Shown: positions 1-7,772 of the stretch, one piece after another
Position numbering within the stretch: position 1 is the first letter of the stretch
How the letters are laid out: each line of letters opens with the position of its first letter
NCBI GenBank assembly: GCA_002395805.1
Contig: DGVB01000018.1
Span: forward strand, 1-64,000
DNA length: 64,000 bases
Source of the DNA: Bacteroidales bacterium UBA4295
Lineage (GTDB): Bacteria; Bacteroidota; Bacteroidia; Bacteroidales; Paludibacteraceae
Direction of reading: 5' to 3'
Position numbers and translations under genes: made by a program
The notes under the pieces: generated by a model
Databases searched by the model: none
The model's input: the letters and a program-made list of their open reading frames with translations, nothing else
Told to the model about the DNA's origin: nothing

Positions 1-902
1 GCTTTCTCCAGAAGCAGTTGCTTGATTTCTTCGGTCAGTTGCGGAATAACGACCGGTGCTCCTGCCGCCGTAGTATCAGAACTGAAGAGCCCTCCGTTGA
101 CATACGGGAAGGCTTTGAGAGCATCGTCGAGATAAGGGTCTCGTTGGTCTTCCGGCGTATCAAGCACCTGGAATAGGTCGATGAGCGCGCGGCGGAGTTG
201 CGACGCAGGGAAGAAGTTGAGATAGTCATGAAAAGCCGTGCGGCTATTGAAGAGCCCGGCGTCCTCGGCATAGAGGCAGAAAACAAGCCGCACGCAAAGG
301 ATATTAAGGCTCTTGAGCGTCGAGACGCTGTCCTTGTCTATATATTGCTCCAGCAGTTTGTCGTAAATGATACCGACGAGGTTTCCCGCTTTGACAGAGA
401 CCTCCATCTCTCTCTTGAGGTGCGCATTGCCTTCATCGACGAGGAACTGCAGGCGATAGTATTCTTTCTCGAGGTCTTTGAGCAGTATGACCTGCGGCTC
501 GCCGTTAGGCTGCTCCATGTCATAGACCCAGAACTGGGCAAAATTGCAGGTGACGATCCACCGCGGACGCTGGCTGTATGGCAGTTCGGCGGCATAGCGT
601 TTGGCTTGCTGGAAAGGGTTGAGAACGGAGCCGTCTGATTGCTTGATGCCTTCGCCGAGGTTCTTTCCCAGCGATTTTTGCTCGATCATGACATGCGTAG
701 AAGGGATGAAAGCATCGATGAAAGAGGTGTGGTCCAACTTGACCTGCTGCTCAAACGTGAGGAAAGAGTCCACATGCTCAACACCGAAGATCTCGGTCAG
801 AAGTGTTGTCCAAAAAATCTGGCTTTCGCCTTTCTCATAGCCTTTGCCTTCCCATCGCTCCGCGAAGGCTTTGGCTGCTTTTTGCTGTTGTACCGGAGTC
901 AT
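1..902 (-). CDS. MmeI-like type IIG restriction-modification enzyme, N-terminal part (runs off window)
   Basis: This gene is open on the minus strand from an ATG at 902 to the window edge, so about 300 residues are visible and the C-terminal part is missing. The start reads MTPVQQQKAAKAFAERWEGK, followed by QIFWTTLL and FGVEHVDSFLTFEQQV. This matches the N-terminal nuclease domain of MmeI-type single-chain enzymes, which cut DNA and methylate adenine. A PD-(D/E)xK-like site is visible as the D of FIDAFIPSTHV followed by EQK. QSDGSVLNPFQQAKRYA and RPRWIVTCNFAQFWVYD are further family motifs, and the next part resembles the helical spacer. The methyltransferase and target-recognition domains would lie outside the window. 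It is divergent from the TonB receptor gene. Family assignment is confident; specificity cannot be told. Confidence 0.88.
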   Translation of the reverse strand, partial: MTPVQQQKAAKAFAERWEGKGYEKGESQIFWTTLLTEIFGVEHVDSFLTFEQQVKLDHTSFIDAFIPSTHVMIEQKSLGKNLGEGIKQSDGSVLNPFQQAKRYAAELPYSQRPRWIVTCNFAQFWVYDMEQPNGEPQVILLKDLEKEYYRLQFLVDEGNAHLKREMEVSVKAGNLVGIIYDKLLEQYIDKDSVSTLKSLNILCVRLVFCLYAEDAGLFNSRTAFHDYLNFFPASQLRRALIDLFQVLDTPEDQRDPYLDDALKAFPYVNGGLFSSDTTAAGAPVVIPQLTEEIKQLLLEK

Positions 903-928
903 ATTTATTCTATTGACCTTTGCGGCTG

Positions 929-959
929 CAAAGGTACTACAAATTTGGGGAACATGCAA
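929..959 (-). promoter_or_regulatory. Promoter of the restriction-modification gene
   Basis: On the minus strand TTG (959-957) is followed by a 20-bp spacer and TACCTTTG (936-929), the Bacteroidota -33/-7 pattern. The start codon is about 26 bp further on. Confidence 0.7.
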
Positions 960-989
960 GAAAAAAGGCAAAAAAAATTGCTCAATATC

Positions 990-1020
990 TTGCGTATGTG
1001 CAATTTTTGCAGTAATTTTG
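990..1020 (+). promoter_or_regulatory. Promoter of the first TonB receptor gene
   Basis: TTG (990-992), 20-bp spacer, TAATTTTG (1013-1020). The -33 element extends into the near-palindrome TTGCGTATGTGCAA (990-1003). Confidence 0.7.
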
Positions 1021-1109
1021 CAGTCGATTTACATTCTGTTAGATTCATTCGGGGTGCCAAGGCTGAGAACATACCCGTAGAACTTGAACAGATAATACTG
1101 TTAAAGGAA

Positions 1110-3374
1110 ATGAAGACATTTCATCATTTGGACATGTACCATTTGGCCATTTTTTTCGCTATTGGTACATTTGCTGCGCAAGTAAGTGCGCAGGAGAACG
1201 CGCAGGATTCTGCGCAAGTTTTGCCATCGGACACGCTGGGCGTGAACGATTTCCGGATCGAAGAGATAGAGGTGACGGCGAAGCGCGTGGAGCAGACTAC
1301 TCTGTCCACCGCCGTCATCCGAAAGGAAGATCTGAACCGCGACAACACGGGTCAGAACCTGCCGTATCTGTTGAGCACCACGCCGGGTCTGATGGTGACG
1401 AGCGATGACGGTCTGGGTGTCGGTTACACCTATTTCCGCATCCGCGGCACGGACCACACGAGGATCAACATGACGGTGAACGACGTACCGCTGAACGACG
1501 GCGAGAGCCAAGGGGTGTTCTGGGTGAACATGACCGATATGAGTTCGTCCCTGTCGCAGGTAGAGGTACAGCGCGGCGTAGGCACCAGCACCAACGGTTC
1601 CGCCTCCTTCGGCGCCAGTCTGAATATGCGGACGGACGGAGGGGAGATGGATCGCAGCCGGTTCACCATCGCTTTCAACGGCGGAATGTACAATACCTTC
1701 CGCGAGATGGCGGATGCGCACGTGGTGCTGCCGGGCAGATGGGTAGCCAATGCGCGGTTCTCGAAAGTGAACTCCGACGGATTCCTCTACCATTCGACGA
1801 GCGACCTGCTCAGCTACTACGGCGATTTCGGCTGGTACGGCCGTAAGACGCAGGTGGTGGCCCGTCTATTCGGCGGCAAGGAGCGCACGGCGCAGGCCTG
1901 GGAAGGCGTGGACTACGAGACGGCTTACGGTATCAACGGGGCGGACCGGCGGACGAACCCTGCCGACTCGCTCAACTGGGACAGTTATGCCCAGCAGCAT
2001 GCGCAGATAGCCGTCACCCACCGGTTCACACCCCAGTGGAGCCTCAACGCCACGCTGCATTACACCCACGGCAAAGGCAACTACGAGCAATACAAGAAGA
2101 AAAAATACAGCTATTGGGGACTCGGCGACAGCGGCAAGAGTTACGGATTCTACCAGAAATGGCTGGATAACCATTTCGCGGGCGCTGTGCTCTCCGCCAA
2201 GTATATCTCCGAATCGGTGGATGCCCAGTTCGGCGCGGCAGCGAACGACTATATCGGTGCGCACTGGGGTATCCTGGACTATCTGGAAACCCCTTCCGCC
2301 ACCCCGCTGCCTTTCCACTACGAATACTATCGCAACCGGTCAAACAAGATAGACGCCAACGCCTATGCCAAGGTCAACTGGCGGGTGATCAACCGGGCGC
2401 AGGAGAAACTGAGCCTGTACGCCGACCTGCAGTACCGGTTTATCCGCTACATGATGCGGGGAATGAGCGACGACAGCATGATGGATCTGCCGTTCGACAA
2501 AGACTTCCATTTCTTCAACCCCAAAGCGGGTCTGACCTACCAGAACAGAGGGCACCTGCTGTCGGGTTCGTTCGCTATCGCCAACCGCGAACCGAGCCGC
2601 GCCAACTATACGGAGAATATCTATTACGACGCTGCTACCAAGAGCTATATAGGCAAGATGCCGGAGGCGGAGCGGCTGTATGACTACGAACTGGGCTACC
2701 AATACGCCCATCCGCGGTTTAACATAGGGCTCAACCTCTATTTCATGGATTATGACAACCAGTTGGTATTGACGGGAAAAGTGAACGACGTGGGCAAACA
2801 GTCCACCACCAACGTCAAAGACTCCTACCGCATGGGTATGGAGCTGAGCGCCGGAGTGAAGTTCACCCGATGGTTCCGATGGGAAGGCAATATCGTACTA
2901 TCCCGCAATAAGATCCGAAACTACACGGAGACCATCACCCGGTATGACGAGAACTGGGAATGGGTAGGCGAAGAAGAGGTGTTCTTCAAGGAGACGACGA
3001 TTGCTTTCTCCCCTTCGGTTACCGCCATGAGCCTCTTCACCTTCGATATCGCCGGCTTTGTAGGCACCATCCAGACCAACGTCGTAGGCAAGCAATATCT
3101 GGACAACACCCAAAACGAGACGGCAGTGCTGAAAGCCTACACGACGACGAACGTGAACCTGCAGTATAATCTGCCGACGAAAAAATGGGGAGAAGGAAAA
3201 CAAGGAGTACCGGAGGTAAAACTCTTATGCCAAATCAATAATATCTTCAACGCCAAATATGCGTCGAACGGCGGCAGCGACTGCTCTTATTTCCAGAACG
3301 GGAAAGCATGCTGGCCGTGGTACTACGCCCAGGCGGGTATCAACGTACACGCAGGTTTTGTCGTACAATGGTAG
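1110..3374 (+). CDS. TonB-dependent outer membrane receptor
   Basis: An outer-membrane beta-barrel receptor of 754 residues for import of an unknown ligand, driven by TonB/ExbBD. The reading frame stays open upstream to 639, but the promoter at 990-1020 and a signal peptide place the start at 1110 (MKTFHHLDMYHLAIFF..., cleavage near AQVSAQ); 1134 is an alternative ATG. The plug domain follows, with IEEIEVTAKRVEQTT, the core around LLSTTPGLMVTSDDG, FRIRGTDHTRINMTVNDVPL and VEVQRGVGTSTNG. The rest is barrel, ending in an aromatic C-terminus (GFVVQW). There is no carboxypeptidase-regulatory-like domain at the N-terminus. The last 36 bp, stop codon included, occur again at 4980-5015. The substrate cannot be told. 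Confidence 0.9.
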   Translation: MKTFHHLDMYHLAIFFAIGTFAAQVSAQENAQDSAQVLPSDTLGVNDFRIEEIEVTAKRVEQTTLSTAVIRKEDLNRDNTGQNLPYLLSTTPGLMVTSDDGLGVGYTYFRIRGTDHTRINMTVNDVPLNDGESQGVFWVNMTDMSSSLSQVEVQRGVGTSTNGSASFGASLNMRTDGGEMDRSRFTIAFNGGMYNTFREMADAHVVLPGRWVANARFSKVNSDGFLYHSTSDLLSYYGDFGWYGRKTQVVARLFGGKERTAQAWEGVDYETAYGINGADRRTNPADSLNWDSYAQQHAQIAVTHRFTPQWSLNATLHYTHGKGNYEQYKKKKYSYWGLGDSGKSYGFYQKWLDNHFAGAVLSAKYISESVDAQFGAAANDYIGAHWGILDYLETPSATPLPFHYEYYRNRSNKIDANAYAKVNWRVINRAQEKLSLYADLQYRFIRYMMRGMSDDSMMDLPFDKDFHFFNPKAGLTYQNRGHLLSGSFAIANREPSRANYTENIYYDAATKSYIGKMPEAERLYDYELGYQYAHPRFNIGLNLYFMDYDNQLVLTGKVNDVGKQSTTNVKDSYRMGMELSAGVKFTRWFRWEGNIVLSRNKIRNYTETITRYDENWEWVGEEEVFFKETTIAFSPSVTAMSLFTFDIAGFVGTIQTNVVGKQYLDNTQNETAVLKAYTTTNVNLQYNLPTKKWGEGKQGVPEVKLLCQINNIFNAKYASNGGSDCSYFQNGKACWPWYYAQAGINVHAGFVVQW
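3339..3374 (+). repeat. 36-bp direct repeat, left copy (end of TonB receptor gene)
   Basis: The last 12 codons of the receptor gene (INVHAGFVVQW and stop) are identical to 4980-5015. Bases on both sides of the two copies differ, so the identity is exactly 36 bp. Confidence 0.95.
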
Positions 3375-3375
3375 C

Positions 3376-3485
3376 GTACCAAATCATACTCACAAACCAC
3401 ACATTTGGTACACTATCTCGCGTTTTTGCCGTATAAAATGCGTTATTGTGTACCAAATCTTACTTTTTTCTTGCACATTTGGTAA
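3376..3485 (+). promoter_or_regulatory. Two 36-bp inverted-repeat units, operator-like
   Basis: GTACCAAAT (3376-3384) faces ATTTGGTAC (3403-3411), and the same arrangement recurs as GTACCAAAT (3450-3458) and ATTTGGTA (3477-3484). Both units have the same length and the second overlaps the -33 element and spacer of the ATPase promoter. This suggests repressor binding, perhaps autoregulation. Confidence 0.5.
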
Positions 3486-3501
3486 ATTATTTGTATCTTT
3501 G
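3471..3501 (+). promoter_or_regulatory. Promoter of the AAA ATPase gene
   Basis: TTG (3471-3473), 20-bp spacer, TATCTTTG (3494-3501), 30 bp upstream of the ATG. Confidence 0.65.
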
Positions 3502-3531
3502 CAGCGGATTTAAGTTAAGCATAGAGAAATT

Positions 3532-4950
3532 ATGATTATCGGCCGTCAACACCAACAGCAGTTATTGCTCTCTTTATTGACTAAGGAGGATTCACAGTTT
3601 GTAGCTATTTATGGTCGTCGTCGCGTAGGCAAGACCTATCTTGTACGCGAGACGTATAATACCCATATAACTTTCCAGCACACAGGACTGCAGAATATAG
3701 ACAAGAAGGGCCAACTCAAAGAGTTCGGACGCTCTCTTTTGAATGCAGGTATGGCAAAAGTACCCCGTATATCCGACTGGTTTGATGCATTCTTTGCGTT
3801 GGAACAGTTCTTGCAGAGTCGTCCGGAAGGGAAGAAGATTGTATTCATAGACGAACTACCATGGATGGATACTCCGAAATCAAACCTTGTTGCGGCTCTT
3901 GATCATTTTTGGAACGGCTGGGCTTCTGCGAGGAAAGATATTATATTGGTTATTTGCGGAAGTGCTACCTCATGGATTATCAGCAAGATTGTTAAGAACT
4001 ACGGAGGATTGCATAACCGCCTGACACGACAGATATATCTGGAACCATTCACACTAAAAGAATGCGAGCAGTTTGCGATAACTAATAATTTAGGAATGAG
4101 TCGCCGTAATATTCTCGAAACTTATATGGTTCTCGGCGGCATTCCGTATTATTGGCAGTTTATGCAAAAAGAATATAGCCCTGCTCAAAATATTGACCGA
4201 TTGTTTTTTGAGAAAACAAGTCCTCTTCGTGGTGAATTTAATGCATTATACGCCTCTTTATTCCGCAATCCGCAACCGTATATCGATGTTATTACCGCCT
4301 TAGGAACCAAAAAAGCAGGTATGACGCGTTCGGAGATTATCGAGGCGACGGGACTGAATATCGGCGGGAAGCTCTCTGCGATGCTGGAAGAACTGGAGGA
4401 ATGCGATTTTATTCGTTCTTTTTATTCGCTGGGCAAACGCAAAAAAGATATTGTGTACCAGTTGATTGACAACTTTACGCTCTTTTACTTCAAGTTCCTT
4501 GCCGGCGTACATTCTTTCAGTGCAAACTTCTGGTCACAGATGATACTCAAACCGCAATATAGCGCATGGAGCGGATTAGCCTTTGAGCGCGTTTGTTTTC
4601 AACATATCGAGCAGATAAAACGCGCATTAAGTATTTCCGGAATTATTAGTAATGTGTATTCCTGGCAATACCGGCCGAAAGATGCCGGCGAGAGCGGTGC
4701 GCAAATTGACATGCTGATAGACCGGGACGATCAAGTCATCAACCTTTGTGAAATCAAATTTGCACAAGGTGAATATGAGTTGACTGAATCATATTCAAAA
4801 ATGCTGCGAAACAAACTCTCTACTTTTATTACCAATTCAGGAACGAAAAAAGGTGTTTCGTTACTCATGATTACGTCGTACGGATTGAGACACAACCAAT
4901 GGGCAAACGAGATTCCAATCCAACTTACTATGGATGATTTGTTTGAATGA
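3532..4950 (+). CDS. AAA ATPase with C-terminal DUF234-type nuclease-like domain
   Basis: A 472-residue protein of the ATPase_2/DUF234 type. The Walker A motif is GRRRVGKT (residues 28-35) and Walker B is IVFIDE (103-108). CGSATSWI and GGLHNRLTR are typical sensor and arginine regions. A winged-helix-like middle follows (MTRSEIIEATGLNIGGKL). The C-terminal part carries AQIDMLIDRDD...LCEIKFA (about residues 388-410), which looks like the D...ExK core of a PD-(D/E)xK nuclease fold. The cellular role of these proteins is poorly known; they scatter widely between genomes and are often thought to act in defence or mobile DNA. It is the only gene in the insertion bounded by 36-bp repeats and is AT-richer than its neighbours, which fits acquisition. 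Confidence 0.85.
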   Translation: MIIGRQHQQQLLLSLLTKEDSQFVAIYGRRRVGKTYLVRETYNTHITFQHTGLQNIDKKGQLKEFGRSLLNAGMAKVPRISDWFDAFFALEQFLQSRPEGKKIVFIDELPWMDTPKSNLVAALDHFWNGWASARKDIILVICGSATSWIISKIVKNYGGLHNRLTRQIYLEPFTLKECEQFAITNNLGMSRRNILETYMVLGGIPYYWQFMQKEYSPAQNIDRLFFEKTSPLRGEFNALYASLFRNPQPYIDVITALGTKKAGMTRSEIIEATGLNIGGKLSAMLEELEECDFIRSFYSLGKRKKDIVYQLIDNFTLFYFKFLAGVHSFSANFWSQMILKPQYSAWSGLAFERVCFQHIEQIKRALSISGIISNVYSWQYRPKDAGESGAQIDMLIDRDDQVINLCEIKFAQGEYELTESYSKMLRNKLSTFITNSGTKKGVSLLMITSYGLRHNQWANEIPIQLTMDDLFE

Positions 4951-4979
4951 TATTTGATGTAGATTTTGTGCGGCAAAAC

Positions 4980-5015
4980 ATCAACGTACACGCAGGTTTT
5001 GTCGTACAATGGTAG
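4980..5015 (+). repeat. 36-bp direct repeat, right copy
   Basis: Identical to 3339-3374. On the minus strand it supplies the last codons and the stop (4981-4983) of the membrane gene 4981-5520. Confidence 0.95.
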
Positions 5016-5520
5016 AAGCAATATAGGCGACGAGGAAAGCGCCTATAGGGATCCAAGACAGGAACCCCACACCTATCCCCTCCGTAAAAGGAGGGGTTTT
5101 TATTATTCCGAGGAAAACGAAAACAGCCACCCACACTGCGACGAGCGCCAAGCCGATAAGGGAGGCAAGGAGCGCACGGGTCTCCATCAGATGGCGATAG
5201 GCAAGGTATATCCATGCCGGCAGAATCAGAAATACAACCGTAGGCACCCAGTAGGAAGCGATACCGATCAGCACCGCCGTCTGGAAAGCCGGTTCCACCG
5301 CCGAAGCATGGCGGGGGATATGCGTGAGGCGGAGAGCAGCGAGGAGCACCGGGAGGGAAGGGAGAAAATAGTTGAAAGTTGAAAGTTGAGAGTTGAAAGT
5401 TGAAAGTTGAGAGTTGAAAGTTGAAAGTAGGAAAACAGGCAGGATAGCACCACCTATTGCCAGCAGCCAGAAGGCTACCGGCAAGAGATGGTACAATATC
5501 GTTTGCGTATTGCGATTCAA
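4981..5520 (-). CDS. Small membrane protein of unknown function with repeat-derived insert
   Basis: This predicted 179-residue protein starts at a TTG (5520), the only start codon after an upstream in-frame stop. It has about four hydrophobic stretches (HLLPVAFWLLAIGGAILPV; FQTAVLIGIASYWVPTVVF; ALLASLIGLALVAVWVAVFVF; IPIGAFLVAYIAS). Between the first and second it carries LLSTFNSQLSTFNSQLSTFNY, encoded by a 7-bp tandem array. A GC-rich palindrome encodes TPPFTEGIGVG near its C-terminus. Its C-terminus lies in the duplicated 36-bp repeat, so it is intact only because of the duplication. It lies downstream of the M3 peptidase gene on the same strand. I do not recognise the family. Confidence 0.6.
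   Translation of the reverse strand: MNRNTQTILYHLLPVAFWLLAIGGAILPVFLLSTFNSQLSTFNSQLSTFNYFLPSLPVLLAALRLTHIPRHASAVEPAFQTAVLIGIASYWVPTVVFLILPAWIYLAYRHLMETRALLASLIGLALVAVWVAVFVFLGIIKTPPFTEGIGVGFLSWIPIGAFLVAYIASTIVRQNLRVR
5077..5096 (-). repeat. GC-rich palindrome inside the membrane gene
   Basis: CCCCTCC and GGAGGGG arms flank a 6-base loop. It is one of at least six similar elements inside coding regions of this window and encodes PPFTEG here. Confidence 0.6.
5371..5428 (-). repeat. Heptamer array GTTGAAA, about 8 copies, inside a gene
   Basis: About eight units of GTTGAAA with GTTGAGA variants at every third position. Because 7 is not a multiple of 3, three units give a 7-residue peptide period (STFNSQL). 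Confidence 0.95.
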
Positions 5521-5523
5521 GGG

Positions 5524-5552
5524 AATGAATAATGATTAATGAATAATGAATA
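5524..5552. repeat. Heptamer array AATGAAT, 4 copies, between genes
   Basis: Four units (AATGAAT, AATGATT, AATGAAT, AATGAAT) in the short gap between the M3 peptidase stop and the membrane gene start. Confidence 0.85.
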
Positions 5553-5593
5553 TTGCGTAGCAATAATCGCTTGAGCGAAGCGAAATAAGAATA

Positions 5594-7729
5594 TTATTCG
5601 ATAAATCCCTTGCGGCGGAGGAGGTTAGCAGGATCGGCCTCTTTGCCGCGGAACTCGAGATAGAGCTCCTGTGCATCGCGTGTACCGCCCTGCTCCAGGA
5701 GGTGACGGAAACGCGCAGCGGTCTTGGGTTCGAAGAGGTTGCCTGTCTCCTTGAACGCAGCGAAAGCGTCTGCATCCAGCACGGCCGCCCAGGTATAGCT
5801 GTAATAGCCTGCCTCGTAACCGGTGGTGAAGATATGATTGTAGAACGTAGGACGATAGCGGACGATGATCTCCGGAATCATCCCCATCTTCTCCAGACTC
5901 TGTTTCTCAAACGCATTCACATCCAGTCCTTCGGCGGTCGTCAACTCATGGAAATCCATATCGAGGATAGACGCCGAGAGGAGTTCGGTGGTCACAAAGC
6001 CCTGGTTGAACTTACCGGCAGCATTGATCTTCGCGATCAACTCATCCGGGATCACTTCGCCCGTCTGATAATGGAAGGCATAGGTCTTGAGCACCTCGGG
6101 TTCATAGGCATAGTTCTCCATGAACTGGCTCGGCAGTTCGACGAAGTCACGCGGGGTATTGGTGCCGGAGAGGGATTTATAATGCGCCTTGGAGAGCAAG
6201 CCGTGCAGGGCATGACCGAACTCATGGAAGAGGGTTTCTACGTCGTCCATAGAGAGGAGCGACGGGTTGCCGGCGGTAGGTTTGTTGAAATTACCGACAT
6301 TGATGATCACCGGCCGATGGTCCGTACCCTCGGCATCGATATACTGCGGCAGGATATTATTCATCCATGCTCCCGGACGTTTGCCGGCACGTGGGAAATA
6401 ATCGGTATAGAGGATACCTACGAGCGAACCGTCCGCTTCGGTCACTTTGAAGACCTCCACCTCGGGGTTATACACCGGCATATCCTCCAGTTTCTCAAAC
6501 TGCAGACCATAGAGTTTTGTAGCCACACCGAAAGCACCTTTGCGGACATTGGAGAGCTCGAAATAGGGCTTGAGTTCCTCCTCGTCCAGCGCGTATTTGG
6601 CTTTGCGCAGTTTCTCGGCATAATACCACCAGTCCCAAGGGGCAAGCCTACCCCCGTCCCCTCCCTGAAGGGAAGGGAGTACTTTTCCGGCAGCGATGTC
6701 CTCGTCCAGGAGTTTCTGGAGTTCGGCAGCTTCGCGTTTGGCAGCCTCGAGAGAGGGAGCCCAGACGGAAGCGAGGAAAGCATCCACCGTCTGATGGTTC
6801 TTCGCCATGCAGTCCGCCAGGATATAGTCAGCGGGGTTGTCATAACCGAAGAGTTTGGCGCGCTCGATACGAAGCTCCATCTCGCGGATGATCACCGCTT
6901 TGTTGTCGTTGTCATTATCGCGGTTACCGCGGGTGGTATAGTCCATCAGGAGTTGCTTGCGCAGATCGCGGTTCTCGCAATACTGGAGCACCGGGGTGAA
7001 GGAGGTCCGTTTGGGCGTAAAGAGCCACTCTCCCGGATGTCCGGCGGCAGCAGCCTCTTCAGCCGCAGCAGCCTTGGCGGACTCAGGCAGACCTGCCAGA
7101 AGCGACTCATCGGAGATGAAACGCTTGAAATCATCGCTGTTGGTCTCCGCTACGACATTATTGCCGAACTTAAGAGAGAGGAGCGCCAGTTCCTGGTTGA
7201 TCTCTTTGAGCCGCTCTTTCTTGTCCTCCGGCAGGTTAGCGCCGTTGTCGGCAAAAGCCTTGTAGGTCTCGGTGACGAGGCGCATCTGCTCGGGGTTGAG
7301 CCCCAGTTGGTCGCGCTGGTCATAGACGAATTTCACGCGGGCGAAGAGGCGGTCATTGAGGATGATGCCGTCGCTCAGTTCGGAGAGCATGGGGCTCACT
7401 TTCTCTGCGATAGCGTTCATCTCGTCGTTGCCGTCGGCTTCGAGCACATTGAAGAAGACCCCTTGCACGCGGTCCAGCAGCAGACCGGCACGGTCCAGCG
7501 CCACGATGGTATTCTCAAAGGTCGGTTCGGCCTCATTATTCACGATAGCGTCTATCTCGGCTTTGTTCTCGGCTATAGCCGCTTCGAAAGCAGGCAGATA
7601 GTGCTCGATTTTCACTTGGTCAAAAGCCGGTACGCCATAGGGCGTATCGGGCTGATCCAACAACGGATTGGTGCGGTTACATGCTAATAAACTCATAGCA
7701 ATGACTCCTAAAATAACTGTTTTTTTCAT
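5594..7729 (-). CDS. dcp: M3 family peptidyl-dipeptidase (Dcp-like) lipoprotein
   Basis: A zinc metallopeptidase of 711 residues that removes C-terminal dipeptides from oligopeptides. The N-terminus MKKTVILGVIAMSLLACNR is a lipoprotein signal with lipobox LLAC, so it acts at the cell envelope. The zinc site is HEFGH (residues 502-506), with the third ligand in DFVELPSQFMENY (E531). APWDWWYYAEKLR and GYEAGYYSYTWA are further M3 signatures. Around residues 350-361 the protein has LPSLQGGDGGR, encoded by a GC-rich palindrome; other family members have a short unrelated loop there, so the active core is not disturbed. A heptamer array lies just upstream of the start codon. The upstream gene on the same strand is the AsmA-like gene. 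Confidence 0.92.
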   Translation of the reverse strand: MKKTVILGVIAMSLLACNRTNPLLDQPDTPYGVPAFDQVKIEHYLPAFEAAIAENKAEIDAIVNNEAEPTFENTIVALDRAGLLLDRVQGVFFNVLEADGNDEMNAIAEKVSPMLSELSDGIILNDRLFARVKFVYDQRDQLGLNPEQMRLVTETYKAFADNGANLPEDKKERLKEINQELALLSLKFGNNVVAETNSDDFKRFISDESLLAGLPESAKAAAAEEAAAAGHPGEWLFTPKRTSFTPVLQYCENRDLRKQLLMDYTTRGNRDNDNDNKAVIIREMELRIERAKLFGYDNPADYILADCMAKNHQTVDAFLASVWAPSLEAAKREAAELQKLLDEDIAAGKVLPSLQGGDGGRLAPWDWWYYAEKLRKAKYALDEEELKPYFELSNVRKGAFGVATKLYGLQFEKLEDMPVYNPEVEVFKVTEADGSLVGILYTDYFPRAGKRPGAWMNNILPQYIDAEGTDHRPVIINVGNFNKPTAGNPSLLSMDDVETLFHEFGHALHGLLSKAHYKSLSGTNTPRDFVELPSQFMENYAYEPEVLKTYAFHYQTGEVIPDELIAKINAAGKFNQGFVTTELLSASILDMDFHELTTAEGLDVNAFEKQSLEKMGMIPEIIVRYRPTFYNHIFTTGYEAGYYSYTWAAVLDADAFAAFKETGNLFEPKTAARFRHLLEQGGTRDAQELYLEFRGKEADPANLLRRKGFIE
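6646..6679 (-). repeat. GC-rich palindrome inside dcp
   Basis: A GCCT leader is followed by a C-run and CCTCCCT/AGGGAAGG-type arms. It is inserted in frame and encodes part of LPSLQGGDGGRL in the M3 peptidase. Confidence 0.75.
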
Positions 7730-7730
7730 A

Positions 7731-7756
7731 TCTGTATTCTGTATTCTGTATTCTGT
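7731..7756. repeat. Heptamer array TTCTGTA, nearly 4 copies
   Basis: Tandem TTCTGTA units lie immediately upstream of the dcp start codon, in the gap after the AsmA-like gene. Confidence 0.9.
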
Positions 7757-7772
7757 CAGGCCACAGGCCGGT

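Larger units (their letters stand above)
3375..5015 (+). mobile_element. Putative 1641-bp insertion carrying an AAA ATPase gene, bounded by a 36-bp duplication
   Basis: The interval between the two 36-bp repeats holds one ATPase gene with its own promoter and operator-like repeats. The 36 bp at the right copy also encode the C-terminus and stop codon of the leftward membrane gene 4981-5520. If one copy and the interval are removed, the receptor gene and the membrane gene become convergent and overlap by about 35 bp. An insertion that duplicated this overlap would leave both genes complete. No terminal inverted repeats or transposase were seen, so the mechanism is unknown. Confidence 0.55.

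Noticed and set aside
198..638. Plus-strand open frame of 146 codons
   Set aside because: It is antisense to the MmeI-like gene, whose minus-strand frame gives a clear family match.
3339..5015. Classical IS element or integron cassette
   Set aside because: There is no transposase or integrase, no terminal inverted repeat, and the repeat lies in coding ends; only a putative insertion is supported.
4928..5563. Alternative 211-codon frame over the membrane gene
   Set aside because: It lacks ordered membrane segments. The other frame has them and ends with the stop in the duplicated repeat.
5702..7687. Plus-strand open frame of 661 codons
   Set aside because: It mirrors the M3 peptidase gene. 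The codon bias of the real gene keeps the opposite frame open, and the translation shows no recognisable domain.
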